Below the pieces are notes generated by a model. It made no database searches, was not told where the DNA came from, and saw only the letters and a program-made list of their open reading frames with translations. This document shows, piece after piece, positions 1 to 8,050 of a stretch of 16,711 nt of DNA. This DNA is from Mucidula mucida (Eukaryota > Basidiomycota > Agaricomycetes > Agaricales > Physalacriaceae), in assembly GCA_015501055.1 (NCBI GenBank), contig JADNYV010000741.1:1-16711 (forward strand). Direction: 5' to 3'. The stretch's first letter is position 1. Every line of letters starts with the position of its first letter. Position numbers and translations under genes: made by a program.

Positions 1-795
1 TCTGGTTGTGCGATAGTTAGGTGCGTACTTTCCAGTGGTCATGGAAGACGTTCCAAGACACTGTGACAAAGTCCGAAGCGTGCGTGATATCTGTTCCAAG
101 TGAGAAACGATTGCTACTGGCCCTGTATTCAGAATGCGTACCGACAAGCCCTGTAATTGTTGGTCAGCGAGGTTCAATCAATACTGGAGAAAGGCTGACC
201 GTCGTAGAAGTCTTTATCACCTACAAGACCATCGGCAGAGAAGTCATTATGGTCTTCATGTGCGTTGTAAGTTACATTGTCAACACTCGGAGACTTAGCA
301 TGACCTACCAATCCAGACATTCGTCGCGCCATCCAAAGAAACTAAATCATCGCTTTCCGACGCGTCATGAAAATTCAAGTTCCTAATAATAACGTTGCTT
401 TCATCTCTGATCCTGAAGCCTCCGCCAGTTATTTCTCTGGCAATCAATCAGCGCCTTAGGTCAATGCCAAATACCACTTACGCGCTGGACCCGACTCCGA
501 TGACAGTTTTGTCGCTGGCGATGTCGAGCACGCCACAGCCGCTGATTGTGCCGCTGATTGAACGACCGCGGGTCCGTCGGCGCCGATGGCGTCCTCAAGC
601 TCGCCGCACGATGATACACTGACGGGACTCGCGTTTCCGCCACCTAGAGGATGTGTCAGTATATTCTGTCGAGGTGTTTGGAGGAAAATGAGCTTGCGTA
701 CCAGTCGTCCCTTCAGCGAATCCAGTAAGAAGGTCGACGGGGACCTGCGCGGCGGCGTAGATAGCACAATAAAGAAGAGCTATGAAAGAGTTCAT
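1..795 (-). pseudogene. Pectate lyase (PL1), tandem copy 1, frameshifted, 3' end outside window
   Basis: Secreted family 1 pectate lyases cleave polygalacturonate by beta-elimination. Minus-strand exons, inferred from GT-AG sites and comparison with the sister gene at 1117-3380: 702-795, 482-643, 309-436, 200-253, 142-150 (9 nt) and 29-90; the rest lies beyond base 1. Exon 1 encodes a signal peptide (MNSFIALLYCAIYAAAQ) followed by VPVDLLTGFAEGTTG. Exon 2 starts GGGNASPVSV, exon 3 gives ITGGGFRIR and NVIIRNLNF, exon 4 DHNDFSADGLVGDKDFYDG, and exon 6 ITHASDFVTVSWNVFHDHWK. Exon 2 is 162 nt against 163 nt in the sister gene. Near 549-562 the frame changes, and TISGCGVLDIASDKTVIGVG is readable only in the shifted frame. 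All other exon lengths match the sister exactly. I therefore call it a probable pseudogene; a base-calling error is the alternative. Confidence 0.8.
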
Positions 796-839
796 GTTGA
801 GTTCACGATACTACTATAGTTCGTTGAAGGGCTCACTGC

Positions 840-846
840 TTTTATA
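840..846 (-). promoter_or_regulatory. TATA box of pectate lyase copy 1
   Basis: TATAAAA on the minus strand, 45 bp upstream of the start codon at 795. A 13-bp direct repeat (tatagtcctttgt, at 843-855 and 862-874) covers the box and the stretch just upstream of it. Confidence 0.55.
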
Positions 847-1116
847 GTCCTTTGTTGCTTGTATAGTCCTTTGTCGATGGTAACTCGGACTAAACACGGA
901 TTGTCCTGAGGCCACGAAGTAGAGCATAAGACTGCTCAGCGGAGAAAGAGATGCCTCTTCGTCGTTACGTTGCATTCGAGGTCTATTTAGTTTGGCGGCC
1001 CGTCTTGGGCCACGCCACGCGGCCGCAAGACTTTCGAAGTCCTCACGACTATGGTTCTCTCACAAGCGAGCTTATTATATGGTCACAGGTATGGACCAGG
1101 CGCAGGTGGCATAGAA
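847..1116. other. Spacer between the tandem pectate lyases
   Basis: This is the upstream region of copy 1 and the downstream region of copy 2. Apart from the short direct repeat next to the TATA box I see no gene, tRNA or long repeat here. Confidence 0.5.
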
Positions 1117-3380
1117 TCATTGTGGAGTAAAAAATCCGATACTCTGTTGGATGAGCACTGTGCGTAACGTTTTGACGCCTTCGCAGCGGACCGTGCGCAA
1201 ATACAGGACCGGAGGACTGACATAAAATGTCATTGGAGAGATGAGATATCTATAAGCATGCATCAAGAACTCTTTCGGAGGTAAACTATCCGATGACGCC
1301 AACACCAGCACTCGCAGACAAATACTCCCAATGCTCGAGGTGCTATCCAATCTTCAAACGGAAACATCAGTCTCAAACTATGGAGGCAAACAAATGAAAA
1401 ACATACTGGTAGGAGTAGGGCACGCTCGTCAGAGTTCCGGTTTGGGTGATCAGAGTGGTCGAGTTTGTGTACACGTTGTTCCGCTCTACAACAAAGCCAT
1501 CAACCTTGGAGTCGAGCTGAGTTACTATGGCGAGGTTGACGTTGGTGAAGGTGTTGCTTTCGACAAGCAACTGCGCGCCCATGCGGCTGTGGACACCGGA
1601 GGTGGGGATATTAGTGTAGACGCTGTTGTACACATGAGCGGTGCCAAAGCGGACCGAGGGCGTCCTGGAGTTGACGTTGTTCCAGCTATAATAATAAACG
1701 TAATTTGAGTCTGGAGGTTGAAAGCAAAGAAAACGAAACTGACAGGTTGTGGTGGAAAGTGATGTGGAGGAAACCTGTGTCTTCGGCTGCGTTGTTGTCA
1801 CTGTGACCAAGGAGGGAGCCCTGTACCTCAAGTATGAGAAAGGTTGGTGCTGGAGTAAACGTACGGACCTTCCAATGATCGGTGAAGACGTTCCAGGAAA
1901 CGGTGATGAAATCAGAAGCGTGCTTGATATCTGTTACAAAGTCAGAGACGCGCAAGTTCAAACTGCGAATTGCGTACCAACAAGACCTAAAGAGTACAAG
2001 TCAGAATCAGTAGAGACATCGTATCGCAGAATGCTAACCATCGTAAAAGTCTTTATCGCCGACTAAACCGTCGTTGGAGAATTCGTTGTGATCTAGTGTC
2101 TATTAGTATCATTGGACTCACGCACCACACCTCTGGGTCACTCACCAACCCAGACATTAGTCGCCTCGTCTATTGAAATAAGGTCGTCCCCTTCGGAGGC
2201 CTGATGGAAGATCAAGTTGCGAATGATGACATTGCTCGTCCGCCGGACTCTAAAGCCTCCGCCAGTGATCCTTCTAATCAGCGCGTTGGTACTATCCGTA
2301 CCGGTGGTCCGGATAATCACCTAGAAGCGGTTAAAGTGAAAATAAGTCCCAGAATACAGCATTTCCCGGTCTCGATGATTTAAGAATCTAAATCAGATAC
2401 CTTTTTTACATCTCTGAGCGAAGCAGTGAGAAAATAGACGGATGGGAGGTATATGAAAACCGCGACGCGAGCATCAAAACTCACTGATCAGATCAGTGTT
2501 TGGGGTATTTCAGGCGCTGGAGGTTCCCAGAAAGTCTGGGAGAGCTATAGTACATAGATCCATGCTCAATACACTGATTGGCTATCATTCTTCAACAGAG
2601 AAAACACAGACGAAGCTATCGATGCCTCCCGACTGTCAGAGCGTGACTATTCACCAAGTCAAGCGTCACGCTGTTACATCACGCTTCGACGACTCATTTC
2701 AGGTATAAAGCTTCGTCACTCCTCTAAGTTGATAGTGGTCAGGCTATACTACTACATACATGGTATATTTATGTACTACAGCTTTCCCAGATTTTCTGGG
2801 AACCTCCAGCGCCTGAAATACCCCAAACACTGATCTGATCAGTGAGTTTTGATGCTCGCGTCGCGGTTTTCATATACCTCCCATCCGTCTATTTTCTCAC
2901 TGCTTCGCTCAGAGATGTAAAAAAGGTATCTGATTTAGATTCTTAAATCATCGAGACCGGGAAATGCTGTATTCTGGGACTTATTTTCACTTTAACCGCT
3001 TTTAGGTGATTATCCGGACCACCGGTACGGATAGTATGTAACAGGAAAATGATGCAGGGAACCTACCCACTGGACCCGACTCCAAGGACTGTCTTGTCCG
3101 CTTCGATGTCGAGGACGCCACAGCCGCTGATGGTCGAAGCTATCTTGACAACAGCAGGGCCCTCAGCGCCGATGGCACTTTCAAGTGCAGCACAGGTTGA
3201 GACTGTTACTGGAGTGGCATTACCCCCACCTGAATTGGTCAAGTCAAGAGAGTTCATCTATATAAATGAGTGAGCCTAGGGCGTACCTGTCGTGCCGGCG
3301 CCATAACCCGTAAGAAGGTTAACGGGTGCTTGTGCAGAGACAAGAATAGCTAGGCTGAGAAACGCGAACAAAGATCTCAT
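1117..3380 (-). CDS. Pectate lyase (PL1), tandem copy 2, with intronic transposon
   Basis: Secreted PL1 pectate lyase, expected to act on pectin outside the cell. Inferred minus-strand exons: 3287-3380, 3067-3229, 2146-2273, 2039-2092, 1978-1986 (9 nt), 1869-1930, 1744-1820, 1407-1685 and 1351 downwards. It starts with a signal peptide (MRSLFAFLSLAILVSAQA). Then come GGGNATPVTVSTC, ITGGGFRVRR, VWVDHNEF, the calcium-site region SWNVFTDHWKGSLLGHSDNN, HITFHHN, and NSRTPSVRFG, which carries the catalytic-arginine motif typical of PL1, followed by GVHSRMGAQLLVESNTF. The core is about 290 aa in one continuous reading. Intron 2 is 793 nt because it contains the element at 2292-3034. In the last exon the frame gives LDSTSSIG and then a non-family tail to a stop at 1117-1119. 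A different frame gives SASAGVGVIG and a stop at 1286-1288, so a C-terminal frameshift is likely. The gene may still be functional because the core is whole. Confidence 0.85.
2292..2556 (+). repeat. Left terminal inverted repeat (265 bp)
   Basis: The tip reads CTATCCGTACCGGTGG. The arm pairs without gaps with the reverse complement of 2770-3034, and I count 4 mismatches by eye (about 98% identity). The tip itself holds TATCCG and CCGGATA as a short imperfect palindrome. An odd palindrome, CACTGATCAGATCAGTG, lies at 2482-2498. Confidence 0.9.
2770..3034 (-). repeat. Right terminal inverted repeat (265 bp)
   Basis: Reverse complement of the left arm, ending GGATAG directly before the TA at 3035-3036. 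The internal palindrome is present at 2828-2844. The differences from the left arm are single bases, three of them clustered near the inner end of the arm. Confidence 0.9.
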
Positions 3381-3437
3381 GACGAAGTTAAGTAGGTTGG
3401 TGTTGTTCACTGAGTAGACAGAGATCTATGGTCTGGT

Positions 3438-3446
3438 CTTATAAAC
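3438..3446 (-). promoter_or_regulatory. TATA box of pectate lyase copy 2
   Basis: GTTTATAAG on the minus strand, about 58 bp upstream of the start codon at 3380. The spacing is similar to that in copy 1. Confidence 0.55.
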
Positions 3447-4243
3447 CACTGGCCGGATAAAACATGGAAAAGATGGTTGACTAGAGCAGAGAAAAACAAG
3501 CCAAGCGAAGGTGTCTTCAGGTGCGATTAGCTCAGAATTATTGCATCCATTGTGCCCGCCGGGCCGCGAGGTGTAATTGAAAGGGTATCGGCCTGTGGGT
3601 ATATGATCACAAGTCGTCCTACTACGTTATCATGCGGGGACGACGTACATGAATGGGTCACTGGAACAGATATAGGCACGTTAGGGTTCAACATGAACGG
3701 GGTTTTTGTTGTACAGATGCAACAGCGCGTGGTATTCGCGTGGCGCGCATGGTTCAAAACAGGGACCATGAGTAATCGAGACGTCCTTTATTCTGATAGA
3801 TCTTGGATAGCTGTGCAGTTTACGGTAGAAGTTGGAGAGAGGCACTTGGACTAACTGAAACGAATGTCATGAGCCATTGAAGTCGCGCTCAACTACATTC
3901 AACTACCTTTCACCAAGCTCGCTATCATCACAGTCCATGCTTTAAAGTCGTCTGGCATAGCCTGCAGGGGTTTCATCCCTTTCATTGTCAAGCATTGTGC
4001 TTTCACCAAACTCTGCCTTTCACCCACATCATGGCACATGGCCTCCACGCCCTTTCATGCAGTCATGACAACAAAACGCGCCCATCTGCGCCTGCATCCG
4101 GTCCCCATCCCCTTCAATGTCTTTTCCCATGACTTTTGTCCCCCTCTTCTCCGCCGCCCACCTACAACGACGAGACTTATACTTCCGACGACAAGAGGAG
4201 GAGGCCGGGCAGAAGCCGGAACCTCGTGATGATCTAGCGACAT
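3447..4243. other. Intergenic region, no recognised gene
   Basis: This holds the divergent upstream regions of pectate lyase copy 2 and the membrane-protein gene. A 100-aa frame at 3552-3854 (+) and an 80-aa frame at 3527-3769 (-) overlap. Neither shows a recognisable domain, signal peptide or splice-linked extension, so I do not call them. From about 3900 to 4150 the plus strand is rich in C and T. Confidence 0.4.
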
Positions 4244-4252
4244 ATTATAAAC
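4244..4252 (+). promoter_or_regulatory. TATA-like element of the EXPERA-like gene
   Basis: The sequence attataaac lies about 90 bp before the proposed start at 4339. Confidence 0.45.
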
Positions 4253-4338
4253 TTTCGCATCAAACCACCTTTCATTATTCCTACGACAACGACAACCAAC
4301 CCAGAACCAATCGAAGAAAGACACGCAAACGCAGAAGA

Positions 4339-5128
4339 ATGAGCGTCAAACCACCGACTTGGATATCAGTGTGGTTTATGGTGACAGTCCCGGTGCGTGC
4401 ATCTTGACTACGGCAGAGCTGCTTGGATTGACCCCCTTTGCCACCTCGCAGGTAATTATCTGGGACGCGTTTTACTGCTTTATGAGGTCTGTAGCCCTCT
4501 TTCGATCTTCCTACAGATATTCATAGTATCACCAGGCCACGCTCCTTTGAAGGCGGCGACCTGCACTGGATATGGGCGCCCTATTCCATCTATCAAAACG
4601 TGCGTACCCAGCTCGTCATCTCTTCCCGCCGACCTATCATCTGCAGATCGACCTGGTGTACGGTGTACGCGCCTGGGAGGAAATGGATGGATTTACCAAC
4701 GCACAATGTCCGTCCATCTTCATTCAATCATCACGCGATTGATACCCATCCCACATCTTACAGCTTTGATGAACATCGTTGAGACCTTCCTGAACCTCGT
4801 TTACCTTTACCTCGCCCACGTCGTTGAATGGCCCGCTGCACCGCTCATTGGCTTCACGTCAGTCAGCTTAACCCTTGGCAAGACGCTACTCTACGGCCTC
4901 CAAGAATATTACTGTGGTTACTGCAAGGTGGGCCACAATACCACGCGGGATCTCATTCAGTTCTGGATTATTCCTAATGGGTATGTCTCCTCTCACGCTG
5001 TCAAGATTTTGGCATTGATGGGCAGCGGCAGAATATGGATTGTCGTGCCTTCGCTCATCGTGTGGAAGATGGGCCAGGACCTGTGTCGGCGGTTGATGCT
5101 AGCAGAGGCTAAAGCAAAGAAGACATAA
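4339..5128 (+). CDS. Small multi-pass membrane protein, EXPERA/EBP-like
   Basis: Six inferred exons (4339-4392, 4452-4486, 4536-4599, 4647-4707, 4764-4980, 5032-5128) join in phase to a 175-aa protein. It has a hydrophobic N-terminal helix (WISVWFMVTVPVIIWDAFY), a RPRSFEGGDLHWIWAPY segment, a DLVYGVRAWEEMDGFTNAQ segment, two or three helices around LMNIVETFLNLVYLYLAHV and PLIGFTSVSLTLGKTLLYG, then LQEYYCGYCKVGHN and a last helix ending VVPSLIVWKMG. The tail is basic (AEAKAKKT). The layout resembles fungal EXPERA/emopamil-binding-protein-like membrane proteins, usually of the ER. I cannot align the EBP catalytic residues with certainty, so I claim no sterol isomerase activity. The start is the first in-frame ATG before the first helix. 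A tRNA gene follows 42 bp downstream. Confidence 0.75.
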
Positions 5129-5170
5129 ATATTGAACGCCACATATATATCATTGGATTGAGACCCTCAT

Positions 5171-5255
5171 CCGACTTTAGCTCAGTTGGAAGAGCGTCAG
5201 ACTGTAATGGTTACCTGTCATCTGAATGTCGCCTGTTCGAACCAGGCAAGTCGGA
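5171..5255 (+). tRNA. tRNA-Tyr (anticodon GTA) with 12-nt intron
   Basis: A full cloverleaf can be drawn: acceptor stem CCGACTT/AAGTCGG (7 bp), D stem GCTC/GAGC, anticodon stem TCAGA/TCTGA, T stem GCCTG/CAGGC with loop TTCGAAC, and discriminator A at 5255. The anticodon GTA is at 5204-5206. A 12-nt intron at 5208-5219 lies after the base 3' of the anticodon, the usual place in eukaryotic tRNA-Tyr. The A box (TAGCTCAGTTGG) and B box (GTTCGAACC) are good internal RNA polymerase III promoters. Confidence 0.93.
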
Positions 5256-5573
5256 CTCAGGCACTGTGTTCTTCACAAGTTTTTTCGAGTAATTTTCAGA
5301 GTATTCAGTACTCACTCCGTGTGTACTTGACTAGCGGTATACCCTCTGTCGGAAATCCCGGTGCTTGTTGTACATATGCGCAGGACGCTACCCAACGGCT
5401 GATTTCCAGTTTCGAAGCACCTCCGAGGGAAAGAGTTCTCCGATAAGAGAATGGTTGTAATTATAACCGCGCCACTGACTAATGCGTTGCTTTATACATA
5501 ATCCGGATATCTTGTGCCCGAATCGCAGCATTTCATTCCCATCAGTTTCGACTGAACTCAATCCACATCAACC
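5256..5573. other. Spacer between tRNA-Tyr and the hydrolase gene
   Basis: A TATA-like TTTATACAT at 5491-5499, about 75 bp before the start at 5574, is the best promoter candidate for the hydrolase. I see nothing else here. Confidence 0.4.
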
Positions 5574-6692
5574 ATGAGTTTCTGCAAGGACTGCGTCAAA
5601 GGTCGGTCTCTGTCCTTTTTTTCCTTTCACAAAAACTAATGCCGATCGCGTTTAGGCGTCACACACGAGGGTACTCCCACAGGTTCGGTCGCCTTTGCTT
5701 CTCCCAACAACTAGCATGGATTGACGCCAGACGCGATTATATAGGGAAGATCGAGCAGATTGCTGGTGTGGAATGCTACGTCGCGACGCCTGAAGGTGAT
5801 TACCCGAAGAACAAGGTCGTCCTCTTCCTGCCCGATGTTTTCGGTATTCCGCTGGTCAATAATAAAGTATGTATGGACACCCGTTGCATCTTCTCCTCTT
5901 ATCACCACCACCATCAGCTCCTCGCGGACGACTTTGCCAAGAACGGATTCAAGGTGCGTGGAGGACGTTTTTATCTTCTTTCACATCAGTTGAACAGAGA
6001 GCAGACCATTCTGCCTGACTACCTCAACGGCGATGCGATCCCCGCTGCCGAGATGGAAGCTGGTGTACGCCTTCCCTTCCACCATCTTGCTCCGACTCAA
6101 CTGGCGCGATTGTAGGACTTTGATATCCAAAAGTGGTTCCCTTCGCACGGTCAAGACGCAACTCGCCCCCCGCTGGACAAGGTCATCGCCGCTCTCAAGG
6201 ACGCCGGGGTGACCGACTTTGGTGCTACTGGGTACTGCTTTGGGGGTGCGTAGTTTTCGGGGCCCCCGTCCATAGGATCGTCGCGCTGATCATTAACAGG
6301 GCGCTATGTCTTTGACCTCGCGTTTGACAACGTGATCAAGGTCGGCGTCGCTTCGCACCCCTCCCTGCTCAAGTTCCCCGATGATTTCGAGGTTAGATCG
6401 CGCACGCGTGCCATGATCCATCCACTCATTCTTCTCCCCATAGAAATACGTTGCGACGTCCAAGACCCCACTTCTCATCAACAGCTGTACCAACGATTTC
6501 ATGTTCCCCAAGGAAGTCCACGAAGGGACCGATGCGATCTTCGCCAAGTTTGAGCATGGCTACAAGCGCGAGTACTTTGACGGCTGCTCCCACGGATTCG
6601 CTGTCAGAGGCGATCTGAGCGACCCCAAAGTGAAAGCGGGCAAAGAGGGCGCTTTCGTCTCGGCCGTCGAATGGTTCTTGAAGTATCTCTGA
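5574..6692 (+). CDS. Dienelactone hydrolase family protein
   Basis: Alpha/beta-hydrolase of the dienelactone hydrolase family. These enzymes hydrolyse lactones or esters, classically in aromatic-ring degradation; the substrate of this one is unknown. Eight inferred exons (5574-5601, 5656-5682, 5745-5866, 5918-5953, 6005-6064, 6116-6245, 6300-6391, 6444-6692) join in phase to 247 aa. It begins MSFCKDCVKGVTHEGTPTGK and continues IAGVECYVATPEGDYPKNK and VVLFLPDVFGIPLVNNK. The triad is visible: Cys132 in GYCFGG, Asp183 in NSCTNDFMFP and His215 in GCSHGFAVRGD. No signal peptide or membrane segment is seen, so it is probably cytosolic. Every splice join keeps frame, so the gene looks intact. It converges with the SDR gene, with 150 bp between stop codons. 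Confidence 0.92.
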
Positions 6693-6842
6693 ATTTATAC
6701 CAATAATTATATGTATGTAAAAGATCAGAAGTAGTTTATCTGGGTGTACAAACCGTTACATATACCAAAGACAAGATGGGGGTGTGAAGTATGGTATCGC
6801 GATAGAAGAGGGGGTATATACAACTTCGAGAACTAGCAGGCA

Positions 6843-7956
6843 TCAATACTGCCTACACGCCCCTCCTCCCAGGAACGCATTCGCCCTCCCTCCATCCGCC
6901 ACAAACACGCTCCCATTCACATACGCCCCCGCCCGACTCGCCAAATACAGTATCGCCCCCTTCATATCCTCCTCCGTGCCCGCGCGCCTCAGCGGCACGT
7001 CCCTGCACAGCACGTCCGGATCCAATCGCGCGTCCGCCACAACCGTCATCTCGCTCGGCCACACCCCGGGCGCGATGATGTTGCTCCGGATCCCCCACGG
7101 CACGAGCAGATTCGCCATCACCTGCCCGAGGTGCGTGCACGCCGCCTTGGACAGCGTGTACGACATCGAGAGCACCTTGGCGTCGATGCGGAACGCGCCA
7201 GAGGACGACACGGTCAGGACCTGCGACGAGTGGTATGGCGGGCGCGCAGACGAGTTCGACGCAATCTGCTGCCGCACGTTGCCTTGGTGCAGGAGATCGA
7301 GGAACGCGACGGTGGTGTAATACGGCGCGGTGACGTTGGTCGCGAAGACTTGGGCAAAGTCTTCGGGGGAGCCGGTGTTCCACAAGGCGGATTGGAAAGA
7401 CTTTATGCAGGGCGGCGTGGATGGTCCAGAGATGGGCGACGAGTCGGAGGGGGAAGGGGGCCGTTCCATGTGGCTGTCGTTGGGTCCTGGAAGCGGGTGA
7501 GAGTAGAGATTCTTGGCCACGCCCGCATTGTTGACCAGCAAGTCGATGTATCCGTGACGCGCTTTGATTGCTTCGACAATCGAAAGCAGGCTCTCCCGGT
7601 CTGTGATGTCGCCTTGTAAAGCGATAATATTGTTGAATTTCTGAAAGAATATTAGAGATAGCGCGTAGCAAATAAGCTTCGTGGACGTACATTGTGCAAA
7701 CGTGCGGCTTCTTCAACAATGTTGAGTCTTCGCCCAACGATATAAACAGTAGCGCCGTTGTGTTCAAGCGCCTTCGCCATCATGAGTCCGATACCTGTAA
7801 CGACATTCATTAGATGTCGTGTTCACTCGACCGATGAAAGAACGTACCAGTACCACCTCCAGTGATCACTGCCACCAAGCCATTGACGTTGAACAAATCA
7901 ACAGGGGAGTAGTTGCTGCCCATCGCAGAGAAGTCGCGGGTGAATGTAGCGTCCAT
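6843..7956 (-). CDS. Short-chain dehydrogenase/reductase (SDR)
   Basis: NAD(P)-dependent oxidoreductase of the classical SDR type; the substrate is unknown. Three inferred exons (7848-7956, 7691-7794, 6843-7640) give 336 aa. The cofactor motif TGGGTGIG is at residues 32-39, NNAG at 108-111, the Ser-rich catalytic strand VLTVSSSGAF near 213-222, and the active-site YTLSK with Tyr232 and Lys236. The end, SVFVADGG, is typical of the family. A Pro/Ser-rich insertion of about 35 residues (starting near YSHPLPGPNDSH) follows NNAG and makes the protein longer than the usual 250-280 aa. The start at 7956 is chosen over an in-frame ATG at 8019, because only the shorter form begins after the TATA box at 8044-8050 with a sensible leader. 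Fungal proteins of this shape are often labelled 3-oxoacyl-ACP reductase-like; I do not assign that activity. Confidence 0.9.
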
Positions 7957-8043
7957 TGGCAATAATGAACAGTGACGATGTAGTACTATGCGAGGTAAAA
8001 ATGAGCAGGGGATGGTCAAAATCTATGGGCTACCCAAGCTCGC

Positions 8044-8050
8044 CTTTATA
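8044..8050 (-). promoter_or_regulatory. TATA box of the minus-strand SDR
   Basis: TATAAAG on the minus strand, 87 bp upstream of the start codon at 7956. Confidence 0.5.

Larger units (their letters stand above)
2292..3034. mobile_element. Non-autonomous TIR transposon (MITE/foldback type) in an intron
   Basis: A 743-bp element with two long inverted arms and a 213-bp unique centre (2557-2769). TA at 2290-2291 and at 3035-3036 fits a TA target-site duplication, as in Tc1/mariner-type insertion. No transposase is visible. A 70-aa open frame at 2496-2708 lies partly in the left arm and resembles nothing I know, so the element should depend on a transposase elsewhere. It sits in intron 2 of pectate lyase copy 2. 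Removing it with one TA leaves a 48-nt intron ending CTGATTAG, close to the 45-nt intron 2 of copy 1. The superfamily is inferred from the TA alone. Confidence 0.88.

Noticed and set aside
1331..1708. 125-aa plus-strand frame
   Set aside because: It is antisense to the conserved core exon of pectate lyase copy 2.
2496..2708. 70-aa frame inside the transposable element, possible transposase
   Set aside because: It starts within the inverted arm, is far too short, and shows no DDE-like or helix-turn-helix pattern.
3552..3854. 100-aa plus-strand frame between the pectate lyase and the membrane protein
   Set aside because: No domain, no signal peptide, and an equally open frame on the other strand; it cannot be told apart from chance.
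4397..5128. One continuous 243-aa plus-strand frame
   Set aside because: Its first half translates introns and out-of-frame exons. Splicing gives a shorter 175-aa protein with coherent membrane helices.
7131..7619. 162-aa plus-strand frame
   Set aside because: It is antisense to the SDR exon, Arg/Gly-rich and without a recognisable domain.
6853..7767. 304-aa minus-strand frame, the longest in the window
   Set aside because: It is an out-of-frame shadow of the SDR at 6843-7956, rich in Arg and His, with no SDR motifs. The overlapping frame has all motifs.
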